Assembly (NCBI RefSeq): GCF_003991905.1
Contig: NZ_RSCL01000043.1
Span: forward strand, 1-53,831
Source: Dulcicalothrix desertica PCC 7102
Lineage (GTDB): Bacteria > Cyanobacteriota > Cyanobacteriia > Cyanobacteriales > Nostocaceae
Direction of reading: 5' to 3'
Length of the DNA stretch: 53,831 bases
Numbering within the stretch: position 1 is the stretch's first letter; each line of letters opens with the position of its first letter. Below are positions 34,965-42,939 of this stretch, piece after piece. The notes beneath the pieces are model-generated. The model ran no database searches. It had not been told where the DNA came from and saw only the letters and a list, made by a program, of their open reading frames with translations. A program made the translations under genes and the position numbers.

Positions 34965-35858
34965 TTATTTATTTGAATTAAACGCCTGCTCTAAACACCT
35001 TTCCCATTCAGACATTGTTAGTTCAAAACTATTAAACAGTTTTTGCCCATTCAATAAAGAATAACTTGGTCGCTTCGCTGGTGTTAGATATTGCTCACTT
35101 GGAATCGCAACCAACCGCTGCATTCTGCGTTCACCCGTATCATGCTCAAAAATTGCCTTGGCAAAACCATACCAACTAGTTTGTCCACTAGCGGTTAAGT
35201 GATATAAACCACCCTTATCAACCAAAAAATCTGACACATTACCCTCAGCTTGAGATAAAATCTGTGCTGTGGCTTCCGCAATCATCCTGCTCCAAGTCGG
35301 CGCCCCAATTTGGTCATCTACAACACGAATCTCTTCGCGTTCCCGTGCCAACTTAAGCATTGTAAGCAAAAAATTCTTACCTCGCAACCCATATACCCAA
35401 CTGGTACGTAAAATTAAATGCGGCGCCCCCACAGCTTGAATTGCCTGTTCACCAGCTAATTTGCTTTTTCCATAAACATTCTGCGGATTTGGCTCATCAG
35501 ACTCTGTATAAGGAATATGACTTTTACCATCAAACACATAATCTGTTGAATAATGAATAATCCCGGCACCTAATTTTAGAGCCTCCTCAGCAATGATACC
35601 AGGAGCAATCCCATTAATCGCCATTGCTAATTCTGCTTCAGATTCCGCCTTATCCACCGCAGTATAAGCAGCAGGATTAACAATTAAATCAGGCTTAACT
35701 TCACGAATAACACTGCGAATACTATCCGGTTGAGCCAAGTCCATCTGCATTGGGTGACTAGCACCACGTCCTACAGAAATCACTTCACCCAAACTCATCA
35801 AAGTCTGTTGCAACTCCCAACCAACCTGGCCAGTTACACTTGTAAGTAAAATGTTCAT
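34965..35858 (-). CDS. rfbD: dTDP-4-dehydrorhamnose reductase
   Basis: The last step of dTDP-L-rhamnose synthesis. The 297-residue protein has the NADPH motif TSVTGQVGWELQ, IVNPAAYTAVDKAE, HYSTDYVFDG and the catalytic YGKSKLAGE. It overlaps rfbC by 4 bp (stop over start), a sign of coupled translation. Normal length. Confidence 0.95.
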   Translation of the reverse strand: MNILLTSVTGQVGWELQQTLMSLGEVISVGRGASHPMQMDLAQPDSIRSVIREVKPDLIVNPAAYTAVDKAESEAELAMAINGIAPGIIAEEALKLGAGIIHYSTDYVFDGKSHIPYTESDEPNPQNVYGKSKLAGEQAIQAVGAPHLILRTSWVYGLRGKNFLLTMLKLAREREEIRVVDDQIGAPTWSRMIAEATAQILSQAEGNVSDFLVDKGGLYHLTASGQTSWYGFAKAIFEHDTGERRMQRLVAIPSEQYLTPAKRPSYSLLNGQKLFNSFELTMSEWERCLEQAFNSNK

Positions 35859-36400
35859 ACGAATACCTCAGCATCTTGGAGTAACTTACCAGCCTTATCC
35901 TTTCCAGACAAGATTGGTTCTTCTTCAAGAGGCCAAACAATTCCTAAATTAGGGTCGTTCCAAAGAATCGAGCGTTCGTACTCTGGTGCATAGAAGTCTG
36001 TAGTTTTGTACAAAAATTCTGCATATTCAGACAACACTACAAAACCATGAGCAAATCCAGGTGGAACCCAAAGCTGGCGCCTATTTTCGGCAGTCAAATG
36101 TACACCCACCCATTTACCAAAAGTCTCAGAGCTTTTTCGCAAGTCTACAGCCACATCATATACTGCTCCAACTACTACTCTTACAAGCTTTCCTTGAGGT
36201 TGCTGAATTTGGTAGTGTAAACCACGCAATACATTTTTTGCAGAACGCGAGTGATTATCTTGTACAAAGTATTTTGTGATGCCTGCTTTTTCTAGTAAAG
36301 CTTTTTGGTTGTAGCTTTCAAGAAAGAAACCTCGCTCATCTCCAAAAACTTGCGGTTCAATGATAACCACATCAGGAATTTCCGTATGTATAACCTTCAT
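35855..36400 (-). CDS. rfbC: dTDP-4-dehydrorhamnose 3,5-epimerase
   Basis: A 181-residue cupin enzyme. The signature GFFLESYNQKAL, FVQDNHSRSAKNVLRGLHYQ with the catalytic His, and KLVRVVVGAVYDVAVDLRKS are intact, as is the PPGFAHGFVVLSE loop. The gene is in the order rfbB, rfbA, rfbC, rfbD, with overlap to rfbD. A tandem repeat lies upstream. Confidence 0.95.
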   Translation of the reverse strand: MKVIHTEIPDVVIIEPQVFGDERGFFLESYNQKALLEKAGITKYFVQDNHSRSAKNVLRGLHYQIQQPQGKLVRVVVGAVYDVAVDLRKSSETFGKWVGVHLTAENRRQLWVPPGFAHGFVVLSEYAEFLYKTTDFYAPEYERSILWNDPNLGIVWPLEEEPILSGKDKAGKLLQDAEVFV

Positions 36401-36420
36401 CGTAATACCCTTGTTGATTT

Positions 36421-36542
36421 TCGATTTTGTACAGGCGGGTTTATGAAATATTCAACACCGTTTTAGGATATCTGTTAACCCTCGATTTTGTACAGGCGGG
36501 TTTATGAAATATTCAACACTGTTTTAGAATATCTGTTAACCC
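36421..36542. repeat. Tandem duplication, 61-bp unit, two copies
   Basis: 36421-36481 and 36482-36542 are direct repeats with two mismatches (CACCG/CACTG and AGGATA/AGAATA). Each copy contains ACAGGCGGGTTTATG and ends GTTAACCC, so AGGCGGGTT and AACCCGCCT can pair. It fills the rfbA-rfbC gap and reads like a recent slippage or duplication of a hairpin. Confidence 0.85.
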
Positions 36543-36546
36543 GCCT

Positions 36547-37485
36547 CTACAGCAACGCTAAAAATTTATCACTGATATCTGTAACTGCGGGTATATTTTG
36601 TTTATGCATAATATCTTGCTCATCATCCAAAATTTGCATTAGGTAGCGACCGTAGCTACTCTTAGCCATTGGTTTAGTTAATGCGCGTAGTTTATAAGAG
36701 TCAATATAACCCAGTCTATAAGCGATTTCTTCAATACAAGCTATTTTTAGCCCTTGTCGCTCTTCTAAGGTTTGGATAAAGTTTGCCGCTTGATGTAAAG
36801 ATTCATGAGTACCAGTATCTAACCATGCATACCCTCGACCTAAGACTTCCACTTGGAGTTGACCCTGGTTTAAATAAGCCAAATTTACATCGGTGATTTC
36901 TAACTCTCCGCGCACAGAGGGTTTGAGGTTAGAAGCGATATCCACTACTTGCGAATCATAGAAATAAATACCTGGTACAGCATATTTAGATTTAGGCTCT
37001 AACGGTTTTTCTTCGATACTAATCGCGCGTCCTATAGAATCAAACTCAATTACACCATATTGTCGGGGGTCACTAACTTGATAGCCAAAAATTAAGCCAC
37101 CTTCAGTAAATTTAACCGCGCGATGCAAGACATCTGTCAAACCGTGTCCATATAATATGTTATCGCCCAAAATCAAACAAACAGAGTCATCACCAATAAA
37201 ATCTTTACCCAAAATAAAAGCCTGCGCTAAACCCTCTGGCTTAGGCTGCTCTACATAACTAAACTTTAAACCCCACTGACTTCCATCCTTTAGAAGTTGT
37301 TGGAACAAAGGTAAGTCCTTTGGGGTTGAAATAATTAAAACCTCCTGAATTCCAGCCAGCATCAATACAGACAAGGGATAATATATCATCGGCTTGTCGT
37401 AAACAGGCATTAGTTGTTTGCTGACAACTTGGGTTAAAGGATAAAGTCTTGTGCCAGAACCGCCTGCTAATATAATGCCTTTCAC
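36547..37485 (-). CDS. rfbA: Glucose-1-phosphate thymidylyltransferase
   Basis: A 312-residue nucleotidyltransferase making dTDP-glucose. The N-terminal [20 protein letters not shown] is the nucleotide loop, with ILGDNILYG carrying the metal Asp and [20 protein letters not shown] the sugar site. The frame is complete. It lies between rfbB and rfbC. Confidence 0.95.
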   Translation of the reverse strand: MKGIILAGGSGTRLYPLTQVVSKQLMPVYDKPMIYYPLSVLMLAGIQEVLIISTPKDLPLFQQLLKDGSQWGLKFSYVEQPKPEGLAQAFILGKDFIGDDSVCLILGDNILYGHGLTDVLHRAVKFTEGGLIFGYQVSDPRQYGVIEFDSIGRAISIEEKPLEPKSKYAVPGIYFYDSQVVDIASNLKPSVRGELEITDVNLAYLNQGQLQVEVLGRGYAWLDTGTHESLHQAANFIQTLEERQGLKIACIEEIAYRLGYIDSYKLRALTKPMAKSSYGRYLMQILDDEQDIMHKQNIPAVTDISDKFLALL

Positions 37486-37524
37486 TTGATAATCCTCAAA
37501 TAGCCACTTATTAATAATTTAGAT

Positions 37525-37553
37525 GTTGGGTTCCACGCTTCACTCCACCCAAC
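37525..37553. repeat. GTTGGGT/ACCCAAC hairpin repeat
   Basis: GTTGGGT (37525-37531) pairs with ACCCAAC (37547-37553); same family as 249-273 and 16063-16080. Confidence 0.6.
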
Positions 37554-37564
37554 CTACGAATATA

Positions 37565-37601
37565 CGAATCAACCATCCGTTACATCCGTTATATCCGTTG
37601 C
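37565..37601 (-). repeat. Nonamer repeat arm supplying the end of rfbB
   Basis: On the minus strand it reads TTTGCAACGGATATAACGGA then TGTAACGGATGGTTGATTCG. The last codons and stop of rfbB (LQRI and TAA, 37589-37600) are read from it. Confidence 0.8.
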
Positions 37602-38665
37602 AAATTTCTACTCTCATAATTTTGCTTAATCCAGTTTTGATAGGCGCCTGTTCGCACTCCTTCTACCCAAGCTGAGTTACTCAAGTACCACTCAATAGTT
37701 TTGAGTAAACCACTATCAAAGCTTTCCTTCGGCGCCCAACCTAACTCGCGGCTAATCTTGCTACAATCTATTGCATAGCGTCGGTCATGACCCGGACGGT
37801 CTTTAACAAACGTCATTAAACTAGAGTGAAGATAATTCGATTTCGGCGCCAACTTATCAAGAATGGTGCAAATTTTCTCAATCACCGTCAAGTTTGTTTG
37901 TTCGTTCAAACCCCCAACATTATAAGTTTCGCCAACTTTCCCTTGTTGAAGAACAAGATAAATAGCTTCGCAATGGTCAGTAACATAAAGCCAGTCTCTA
38001 ACGTTTTGACCATCTCCATATATTGGTAGCTGTTTACCCTCTAACGCATTTAAAATCATTAAAGGAATAAGTTTCTCTGGAAACTGACGCGGCCCATAGT
38101 TATTGGAGCAATTGGTAGTTAAAGTGGGTAAACCATAAGTGTGATGATACGCGCGCACAAAATGGTCAGATGCTGCTTTCGATGCTGCATAAGGACTATT
38201 AGGTGCATAAGGGGTATCTTCTCGGAAAGCTGGGTCAGTAGGACTTAATGAACCATATACCTCATCTGTAGACACATGCAAAAAGCGAAATGAGGATTGA
38301 CGTTGTGGTGACAGCTTTTGCCAATAATGCCTAGTAGCTTCTAATAACTGAAATGCACCAACTACGTTGGTATTTATAAAATCCTGCGGACTCAATATTG
38401 AACGGTCAACATGACTTTCTGCCGCAAAGTTGATAACTGCATCCGGTTGATATTGTTCGAGTAAATTAGCTACCAACGCACTGTCGCCAATATCTCCTTG
38501 TACAAAATTATAGCCATCGTCTTGAAGTTCTGCCAAACTTTGTAAATTGCTAGCGTAAGTCAATTTATCTAAATTAACTACATTCGCCCATTGTTCAAGT
38601 CTAGCCTTTAGGACAAAATTTGCCCCAATAAATCCGGCGCCGCCTGTTACTAATACAGTTTGCAT
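37589..38665 (-). CDS. rfbB: dTDP-glucose 4,6-dehydratase
   Basis: A 358-residue short-chain dehydrogenase-type enzyme with [33 protein letters not shown] and the catalytic [11 protein letters not shown], and [14 protein letters not shown]. It is the first gene of the minus-strand rfb set. The C terminus (LQRI) is encoded by a nonamer repeat, so the native end was probably altered when the repeat came in. A diverged fragment of a second rfbB-like gene lies at 42214-42346. Confidence 0.95.
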   Translation of the reverse strand: MQTVLVTGGAGFIGANFVLKARLEQWANVVNLDKLTYASNLQSLAELQDDGYNFVQGDIGDSALVANLLEQYQPDAVINFAAESHVDRSILSPQDFINTNVVGAFQLLEATRHYWQKLSPQRQSSFRFLHVSTDEVYGSLSPTDPAFREDTPYAPNSPYAASKAASDHFVRAYHHTYGLPTLTTNCSNNYGPRQFPEKLIPLMILNALEGKQLPIYGDGQNVRDWLYVTDHCEAIYLVLQQGKVGETYNVGGLNEQTNLTVIEKICTILDKLAPKSNYLHSSLMTFVKDRPGHDRRYAIDCSKISRELGWAPKESFDSGLLKTIEWYLSNSAWVEGVRTGAYQNWIKQNYESRNLQRI

Positions 38666-39049
38666 ATTTATTTGTTAAACTAGTTACATTTAAAATCTAA
38701 AATGCTCTGAATAAAACAAATTAGATTACAATATAATGTGAGATGAAATACAATAAGTAGATATACTTGCATATGTAATTCCGGATTCATTTTACTTTTT
38801 ACACATCATATGAGCAACAAGCATTTACTACAATTTGTTTAAAGATTAGGTTAAGGAATATATTTGTTTATTTAAATCTCATGCGTATCATAGAGGCGCC
38901 TGCATAGGATTGAAAATTCGCATCGGGTCGAAAATCCGCATATGGCGCAAACCCGCATAGTATTGAAAATACTATGCTAATAGCAAAAGTCCTCTTTTAG
39001 AGGACTAAGTAACAATTACTATTTTTTGTTACTGTAAGTTATTCCCGAT
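38666..39049. other. rfbB upstream region
   Basis: About 380 bp AT-rich, probably with the rfb promoter (minus). A hairpin, AGTCCTC/GAGGACT, is near 38990-39005. No gene is supported. Confidence 0.4.
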
Positions 39050-39166
39050 ATGTATGTTAGTCATTCACGTCAGGTCATTGAAGCAATGAGAGGTGAGCTT
39101 GAAGTAGTAGCACGTTTCGCAGATGGTGAAGTTAAAATTAATAATTTTAGTGAGTTAAATCCCTAA
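39050..39166 (+). pseudogene. C-terminal fragment of an XRE-type antitoxin
   Basis: A 38-codon frame: MYVSHSRQVIEAMRGELEVV then ARFADGEVKINNFSEL. This matches the end of HigA/HipB-like regulators in which a helix-turn-helix is followed by a short GELE-ARF-DGEVKI strand pair. The helix-turn-helix itself is missing. No toxin gene is adjacent. Confidence 0.55.
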
Positions 39167-39198
39167 TTGTATAAAAACTATACTAATCATACACATCT

Positions 39199-39263
39199 GT
39201 TTTATAAAATAGCGCTTTTTCTGCGTTAACGCAGTTTGCCCGGAGGGCGATAAATACGTAGTA
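39199..39263. repeat. Left copy of a direct repeat bracketing the 39.3-42.1 kb block
   Basis: TATAAAATAGCGCTTTTTC then GGCGATAAATACGTAG. The right copy at 42085-42119 is TATAAAGCGCTTTTTTGGCG then ATAAATACGTAG. The left copy has a 22-bp insert including GCGTTAACGC. Confidence 0.55.
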
Positions 39264-39326
39264 AATCATTTATGCAAGTAACAAAAGTTGCTATTTGATT
39301 AAAGTCCTTCTATCAGCGTTTTTCAA

Positions 39327-39488
39327 TTAGAGTAAGCCAAAAAATGAATGAGCCTGTGGTGTCATGCACCAGGTAGAAGCATCTTAAGGCACAACGTAAA
39401 CATAGTTTTTCCGCAAAGTCGCACTTGGGCGAGATTCTTCACTGCGTTCAGAATGACATTGGCCATTCTTTTTCGTGGAGTTCTCTTA
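39327..39488 (+). mobile_element. MITE-like element, copy B
   Basis: Shares both ends with copy A (2290-2477 reversed): TTAGAGTAAGCCAAAAAATG at the left and TTTTCGTGGAGTTCTCTTA at the right. It also has the inner segments CCTGTGGTGTCATG and GATTCTTCACTGCGT. There is no coding capacity for a transposase; the 77-codon frame across it is not a gene. Confidence 0.7.
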
Positions 39489-39698
39489 AAGGCGCCTATG
39501 CACGAATAACTGTAACTGAACGTTTGTTTTTTGTGGTTGTAATTTGTGTTGTTAACGTTCTTCAATCTTGGGCGCGTTTGTAAGTTGGCGCCCACGAAAA
39601 TTTACTCAGGCAAAGCTAGTAAAACGTGAGATACGCACTCGTGTATACGTTGCTGATAGTGAATGATTGTATCATGATTATGGTGATATCATATAAAA

Positions 39699-39761
39699 AT
39701 GCCTACTACAAAGAAACTTAAGGTTGTAATCGATACAAATGTTGTGGTTTTACTGTTTTGA
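39699..39761 (+). pseudogene. N-terminal fragment of a PIN-domain toxin
   Basis: Twenty codons, MPTTKKLKVVIDTNVVVLLF, then TGA. KVVIDTN is the first strand and metal Asp of a PIN domain. The rest is gone; the following DNA is an antisense gene fragment. It is a dead toxin. Confidence 0.6.
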
Positions 39762-39852
39762 CGTGAAGAAATTCAACAAAATCTAAGACCTCATCTTGTC
39801 TTTCTTTGAGTAAGTCACGCCATTTAGCTAGTAGCTCTTGCTCTGAACTCAT
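39718..39852 (-). pseudogene. DUF2281-like antitoxin fragment
   Basis: A 44-codon frame on the minus strand: MSSEQELLAKWRDLLKERQD then EVLDFVEFLHVKT. This resembles small DUF2281-type antitoxins, in which the LPxxxQxEVLDFVEFL helix is typical. From about codon 33 the frame reads the complement of the PIN fragment, so the two broken genes are joined tail to tail at about 39761. Confidence 0.5.
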
Positions 39853-40087
39853 TTTTATACTTACTTTAATATGGATATATTATATATAAATTAGTTTGAC
39901 TTTGATTAAAGCCCAATACCGTATTATTTATCAAGCCTGTAAGGAACGCTCTGTTTTACAACCAATATCCTGCGGCGCCGCAGGATTATCACTCTGAGGG
40001 CGCCTGCTTTACGTCGTCAAAAATCTATACAACCAAAAATTCCTCACATCCGCTAACCTAGAGTAAGTTGGTTTACAATTAAGTTCT

Positions 40088-40831
40088 ATGTTTCAAACAG
40101 ACCCTCCTCGCTCTGCAAAAGAAGTGCTACCGACAATGTACGATCTTCCTAGTGAATTGTTGGAGGAACCTGGCTTGCCTGACCAGTTTCATATTTGGCA
40201 ACCCCGTCTGTTGGAAGATACCTTTATGCCCCCTGGCTATCCAAGAGATGAAACATTTGTTGGCAGTGACTTAAATTTATACTACGACCCTAACCATACT
40301 CTATGGTTCAAACGTCCTGACTGGTTTGCAGTTTTGGGAATCCCCCGTCTTTATCAACAAACCGAATTACGTCTAAGTTATGTGGTTTGGCAAGAAGGAG
40401 TAGCCCCAAACGTAGTAGTAGAATTACTTTCTCCTGGTACAGAAAAAGAAGATTTAGGAAAAACATTACGAGAGATTAATAAACCACCAACAAAATGGGA
40501 GGTATATGAAAAAATACTGCGCGTTCCCTACTATATAATATTTGACCGCTATAATGACCATTTACGAGTGTTTCAAAATACAGCAGGTCGTTACCAAGAA
40601 TTAAGCATTACAAATTCTCGAATTTGGTTGCCGGAATTAGAGTTAGGCATAGGACTATGGCAAGGTACTTATGAAGGTGTACCAAGATTATGGTTGCGCT
40701 GGTATGATGCCAATTGTAATTGGATACTTAGCCCAAAAGAACAAGCAGAGCAACAACTGGCTACTGAGCGTGCCAAAACAGAACGTCTAGCTGCACGATT
40801 AAAAGAATTAGGCATAAATCCTGAAGAATAG
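40088..40831 (+). CDS. Uma2-family (DUF820) putative endonuclease
   Basis: A 247-residue protein. The PD-(D/E)XK-like core has DLNLYYD and VVVELLSPGTEKEDLGKT, then KWEVYEKILRVPYYIIFDRY, the family's typical order. The C-terminal coiled coil (EQAEQQLATERAKTERLAAR) is standard. Such genes are hugely multiplied in Nostocales; function is unclear, with endonuclease activity predicted. A 24-codon copy of its 3' end lies at 42562-42636. A long inverted repeat follows. Confidence 0.9.
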   Translation: MFQTDPPRSAKEVLPTMYDLPSELLEEPGLPDQFHIWQPRLLEDTFMPPGYPRDETFVGSDLNLYYDPNHTLWFKRPDWFAVLGIPRLYQQTELRLSYVVWQEGVAPNVVVELLSPGTEKEDLGKTLREINKPPTKWEVYEKILRVPYYIIFDRYNDHLRVFQNTAGRYQELSITNSRIWLPELELGIGLWQGTYEGVPRLWLRWYDANCNWILSPKEQAEQQLATERAKTERLAARLKELGINPEE

Positions 40832-40889
40832 ACGAACAAGACACAGGTAATTTCTTGGGACTTTCAAATAAAAACATCTCCACTCATTT

Positions 40890-40953
40890 CTTGTGGGGTG
40901 GGCATCCTTGCCCGCCCCGATATTAGGACGGGCGAGGACGCCCATCCCACAAG
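40890..40953. repeat. 64-bp inverted repeat (GTGGGGTGGGCATCCTTGCC type)
   Basis: CTTGTGGGGTGGGCATCCTT and its imperfect reverse complement pair around GATATTA. It follows the Uma2 stop by about 58 bp and resembles the half copy at 3925. It is a candidate terminator and dispersed repeat. Confidence 0.75.
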
Positions 40954-41093
40954 ATTAGTTAACTGACATCTTGCACCTCTACGTATTAATTCTTAATTTA
41001 AAATAAGGATGTTATTAATATTGCTCTTGTATGCAGTCCATTAAAATGGACTTTTGCCCCAACGCCTAGGGACTTTTAGTACGCACGGCGGGT

Positions 41094-41306
41094 ATGAGCG
41101 TAGTTATAAATTCGCCAATTTATATTACATGCAAAAAAGACCCTTATAATTTTGATTTTCTTAGCTTAAGCAAAGAAGTACAAGAACGTGACCTCGAAAA
41201 AGCTCTAATTTCCCATATCCGTGATTTTTTACTCGAATTGGGCTTAGGTTTTGCTTTTGTTGCCCCTGGGGATGATTTTGCACTACCTGTACTGCTCTCA
41301 GCTTAA
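41094..41306 (+). pseudogene. Fragment of a DUF1016/YhcG-type PD-(D/E)XK nuclease
   Basis: A 70-codon frame whose middle, KDPYNFDFLSLSKEVQERDL then EKALISHIRDFLLELGLGFAFV, is the start of the C-terminal nuclease domain of YhcG-like proteins. The N-terminal domain is absent and the frame runs into an unrelated tail (APGDDFALPVLLSA) before the catalytic residues. It is inactive. Confidence 0.75.
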
Positions 41307-41408
41307 CGTACAGATTCGTTTGAAAATCTTCCCGTTGCTATTGTGTATTTTTTATCAAAAGTATAAAATTAGAAGTAATGGTTCTATAAAAATTGCTTAA
41401 GTTCAGTT

Positions 41409-41699
41409 ATGGGAATTGAAGAATTATTGTTACCATTACGAGAAGAAATACTACAAATAGCAGCTAAACACGGTGCATCAAATGTACGAGTGTTCGGTTC
41501 TGTAGCCAGAGGTGAAGCTTCTTCAAATAGTGATGTCGATTTTTTGGTAGAAATTGAACCAAAACGAAGTTTATTTGATTATATTGCCTTAATGCAGGAT
41601 TTGTCAGAATTGTTAGGGCGAAAAGTTGATGTGGCTGAACCAGAAAACTTGGATGGTTTAATTAGAGAAAAAGTATTGAGGGAAGCTGTAATCTTATGA
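41409..41699 (+). CDS. mntA: MntA-like minimal nucleotidyltransferase antitoxin
   Basis: A 96-residue MNT-domain protein with GSVARGEASSNSDVDFLVE: the Gly-Ser pair (30-31) and metal Asps D42 and D44. In HepT/MntA systems the nucleotidyltransferase modifies the toxin near its RX4HXY motif by adding AMP units. The stop overlaps the toxin start by 4 bp (ATGA). The pair is intact among pseudogenes. Confidence 0.9.
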   Translation: MGIEELLLPLREEILQIAAKHGASNVRVFGSVARGEASSNSDVDFLVEIEPKRSLFDYIALMQDLSELLGRKVDVAEPENLDGLIREKVLREAVIL

Positions 41700-42037
41700 A
41701 AGACGAACGCTTGTATTTAAGTAATATAAAAGAATGTATCGAGCGAATAGAGGAATATACCAGCGGTGGAAGGGATGCATTTATGCAAACGACAATGATT
41801 CAAGATGCAGTAATTAGAAAATTAGAAATTATTGGTGAAGCAACGAAAAGATTATCTCCGGAACTGAAGGCTACATATTCTGATGTTCCTTGGAAACAAA
41901 TGGCAGGTTTACGAGATGTATTAATTCATGATTATTTGAAGGTAAATCTCAACTTAGTCTGGGAAATTGTTGAGTCAAATTTATCTGAACTCAAAGAACA
42001 AGTGTCAGCTATTATCGAGGGTTCAAGTGAGAAATAA
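41696..42037 (+). CDS. hepT: HepT-like HEPN-domain ribonuclease toxin
   Basis: A 113-residue DUF86 protein with the catalytic motif R73-x4-H78-x-Y80 (RDVLIHDY) and the helical core TTMIQDAVIRKLEIIGEATK. It is an RNase in the characterised systems, where Tyr of the motif is the modification target; Y80 is present here. It is coupled to mntA by a 4-bp overlap. Both frames are complete, so this pair is probably functional. Confidence 0.9.
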   Translation: MKDERLYLSNIKECIERIEEYTSGGRDAFMQTTMIQDAVIRKLEIIGEATKRLSPELKATYSDVPWKQMAGLRDVLIHDYLKVNLNLVWEIVESNLSELKEQVSAIIEGSSEK

Positions 42038-42084
42038 TGAAGGTAAGTTTAATCGGGGGTAACGTTCGTGCAACCATTTATATT

Positions 42085-42119
42085 CTATAAAGCGCTTTTT
42101 TGGCGATAAATACGTAGAA
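42085..42119. repeat. Right copy of the direct repeat bracketing 39.3-42.1 kb
   Basis: See the left copy at 39199-39263. TATAAAGCGCTTTTTTGGCG and ATAAATACGTAG are shared. Confidence 0.55.
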
Positions 42120-42213
42120 TGAAAAAATTATAGTAATAATAATCGCATTTTTGACCGTAAAGGCGCCTGCGAAACAATATTAAGGTAAGCAAATTATATA
42201 TACCCGACATTAG

Positions 42214-42346
42214 TCATCTGTAGATACATGTAAAAATCGAAATTGCTGTTGTCGTTGTGGTGATAGCTTTTGCCAATAATCCTTACTAGCTTCTAATAGC
42301 TGAAATGTACCCAACACATTAGTTTGGACAAAATCCTGTGGACTCT
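42214..42346 (-). pseudogene. Internal fragment of an rfbB-like gene
   Basis: Aligns with rfbB 38262-38398 over about 130 bp with many substitutions. Shared runs include GGTGATAGCTTTTGCCAATA against GGTGACAGCTTTTGCCAATA, then CTAGCTTCTAATAGCTGAAA. The match ends at both sides abruptly. The divergence means it came from another rfbB homologue, not from a recent copy of the local gene. Confidence 0.75.
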
Positions 42347-42561
42347 AGATTTCGGAGTGCCACTTCCAAAGTCGATAAATCAGCAGGTAAATCAGACATG
42401 CAATTAACCAAATGGACGTTGAATCTGTTCGGGAGAGAGAATCACTTCATCTTCTGAATCAACGGTGATATCTTTGGAGGCGCCACTGCCAGGAATGGTT
42501 ACACTTATAGCTGGATTCCTAACCATCTTCAGGACATAAAAATTTGATGGGAAGGTGAAAA

Positions 42562-42636
42562 ATGCTGGCAACTGAGCGTGCCAAAACAGAACGTCTAGCT
42601 GCACGATTAAAAGAATTAGGCGTAAATCCTGAGTAA
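42562..42636 (+). pseudogene. 3' fragment of a Uma2 gene
   Basis: Encodes MLATERAKTERLAARLKELG then VNPE and a stop, nearly identical to the C terminus of the Uma2 protein at 40088-40831 (LATERAKTERLAARLKELG). Only the coiled-coil tail remains. The adjacent minus-strand frame (42404-42655) is mostly its antisense. Confidence 0.8.
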
Positions 42637-42665
42637 TATATAATAATAAATACATTCAGTAACTA

Positions 42666-42716
42666 AAAAATAAGATTCCTGGGAACGCAGTGGAGCGCGT
42701 CAGGAATCTTATTTTT
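42666..42716 (-). terminator. 16-bp stem-loop terminator, AAAAATAAGATTCCTG
   Basis: Arms 42666-42681 and 42701-42716 are perfectly complementary, with a 19-nt loop and A/T tracts on both sides so it can act in both directions. It lies 31 bp downstream of the membrane protein gene at 42748-42939. Confidence 0.8.
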
Positions 42717-42747
42717 ATATTAAGAATATAAATCTCTAACTTAATTT

Positions 42748-42939
42748 TCAACCCTTTAGGGCTTTTCTAAAATTGCGACGATAGGATTTATTTGTAATTA
42801 ATAATACTGGCCATAGTAATGATAAGCTTAAACGGTTTGGTAATGACCTTTGAAAGTTTGTTCTTTCAAACCCATTCCAGAATTTCCAAATACCGCTGAC
42901 GTAAACAACTACAAATACAACACCAATTAAAGTAGACAT
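42748..42939 (-). CDS. 63-aa single-span membrane protein
   Basis: An N-terminal span (TLIGVVFVVVYVSGIWKFW) followed by a basic region with FERTNFQRSLPNRLSLSLLW and a C-terminal PVLLITNKSYRRNFRKALKG. A second short hydrophobic stretch (LSLSLLWPVLLI) may lie on the membrane. I recall similar small proteins in other cyanobacteria but no known function. It has its own terminator. No neighbour suggests a role. Confidence 0.65.
   Translation of the reverse strand: MSTLIGVVFVVVYVSGIWKFWNGFERTNFQRSLPNRLSLSLLWPVLLITNKSYRRNFRKALKG

Noticed and set aside
36421-36542. CRISPR array from the 61-bp tandem repeat
   Set aside because: There are two units only, with no separate repeat and spacer parts.
39362-39595. 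77-codon minus-strand ORF over MITE copy B
   Set aside because: It reads through the element and its inverted end and has no counterpart in copy A.
42404-42655. 83-codon minus-strand ORF
   Set aside because: The first half is antisense of the Uma2 fragment; the rest is too short to identify. It may hide another fragment, but no gene can be supported.
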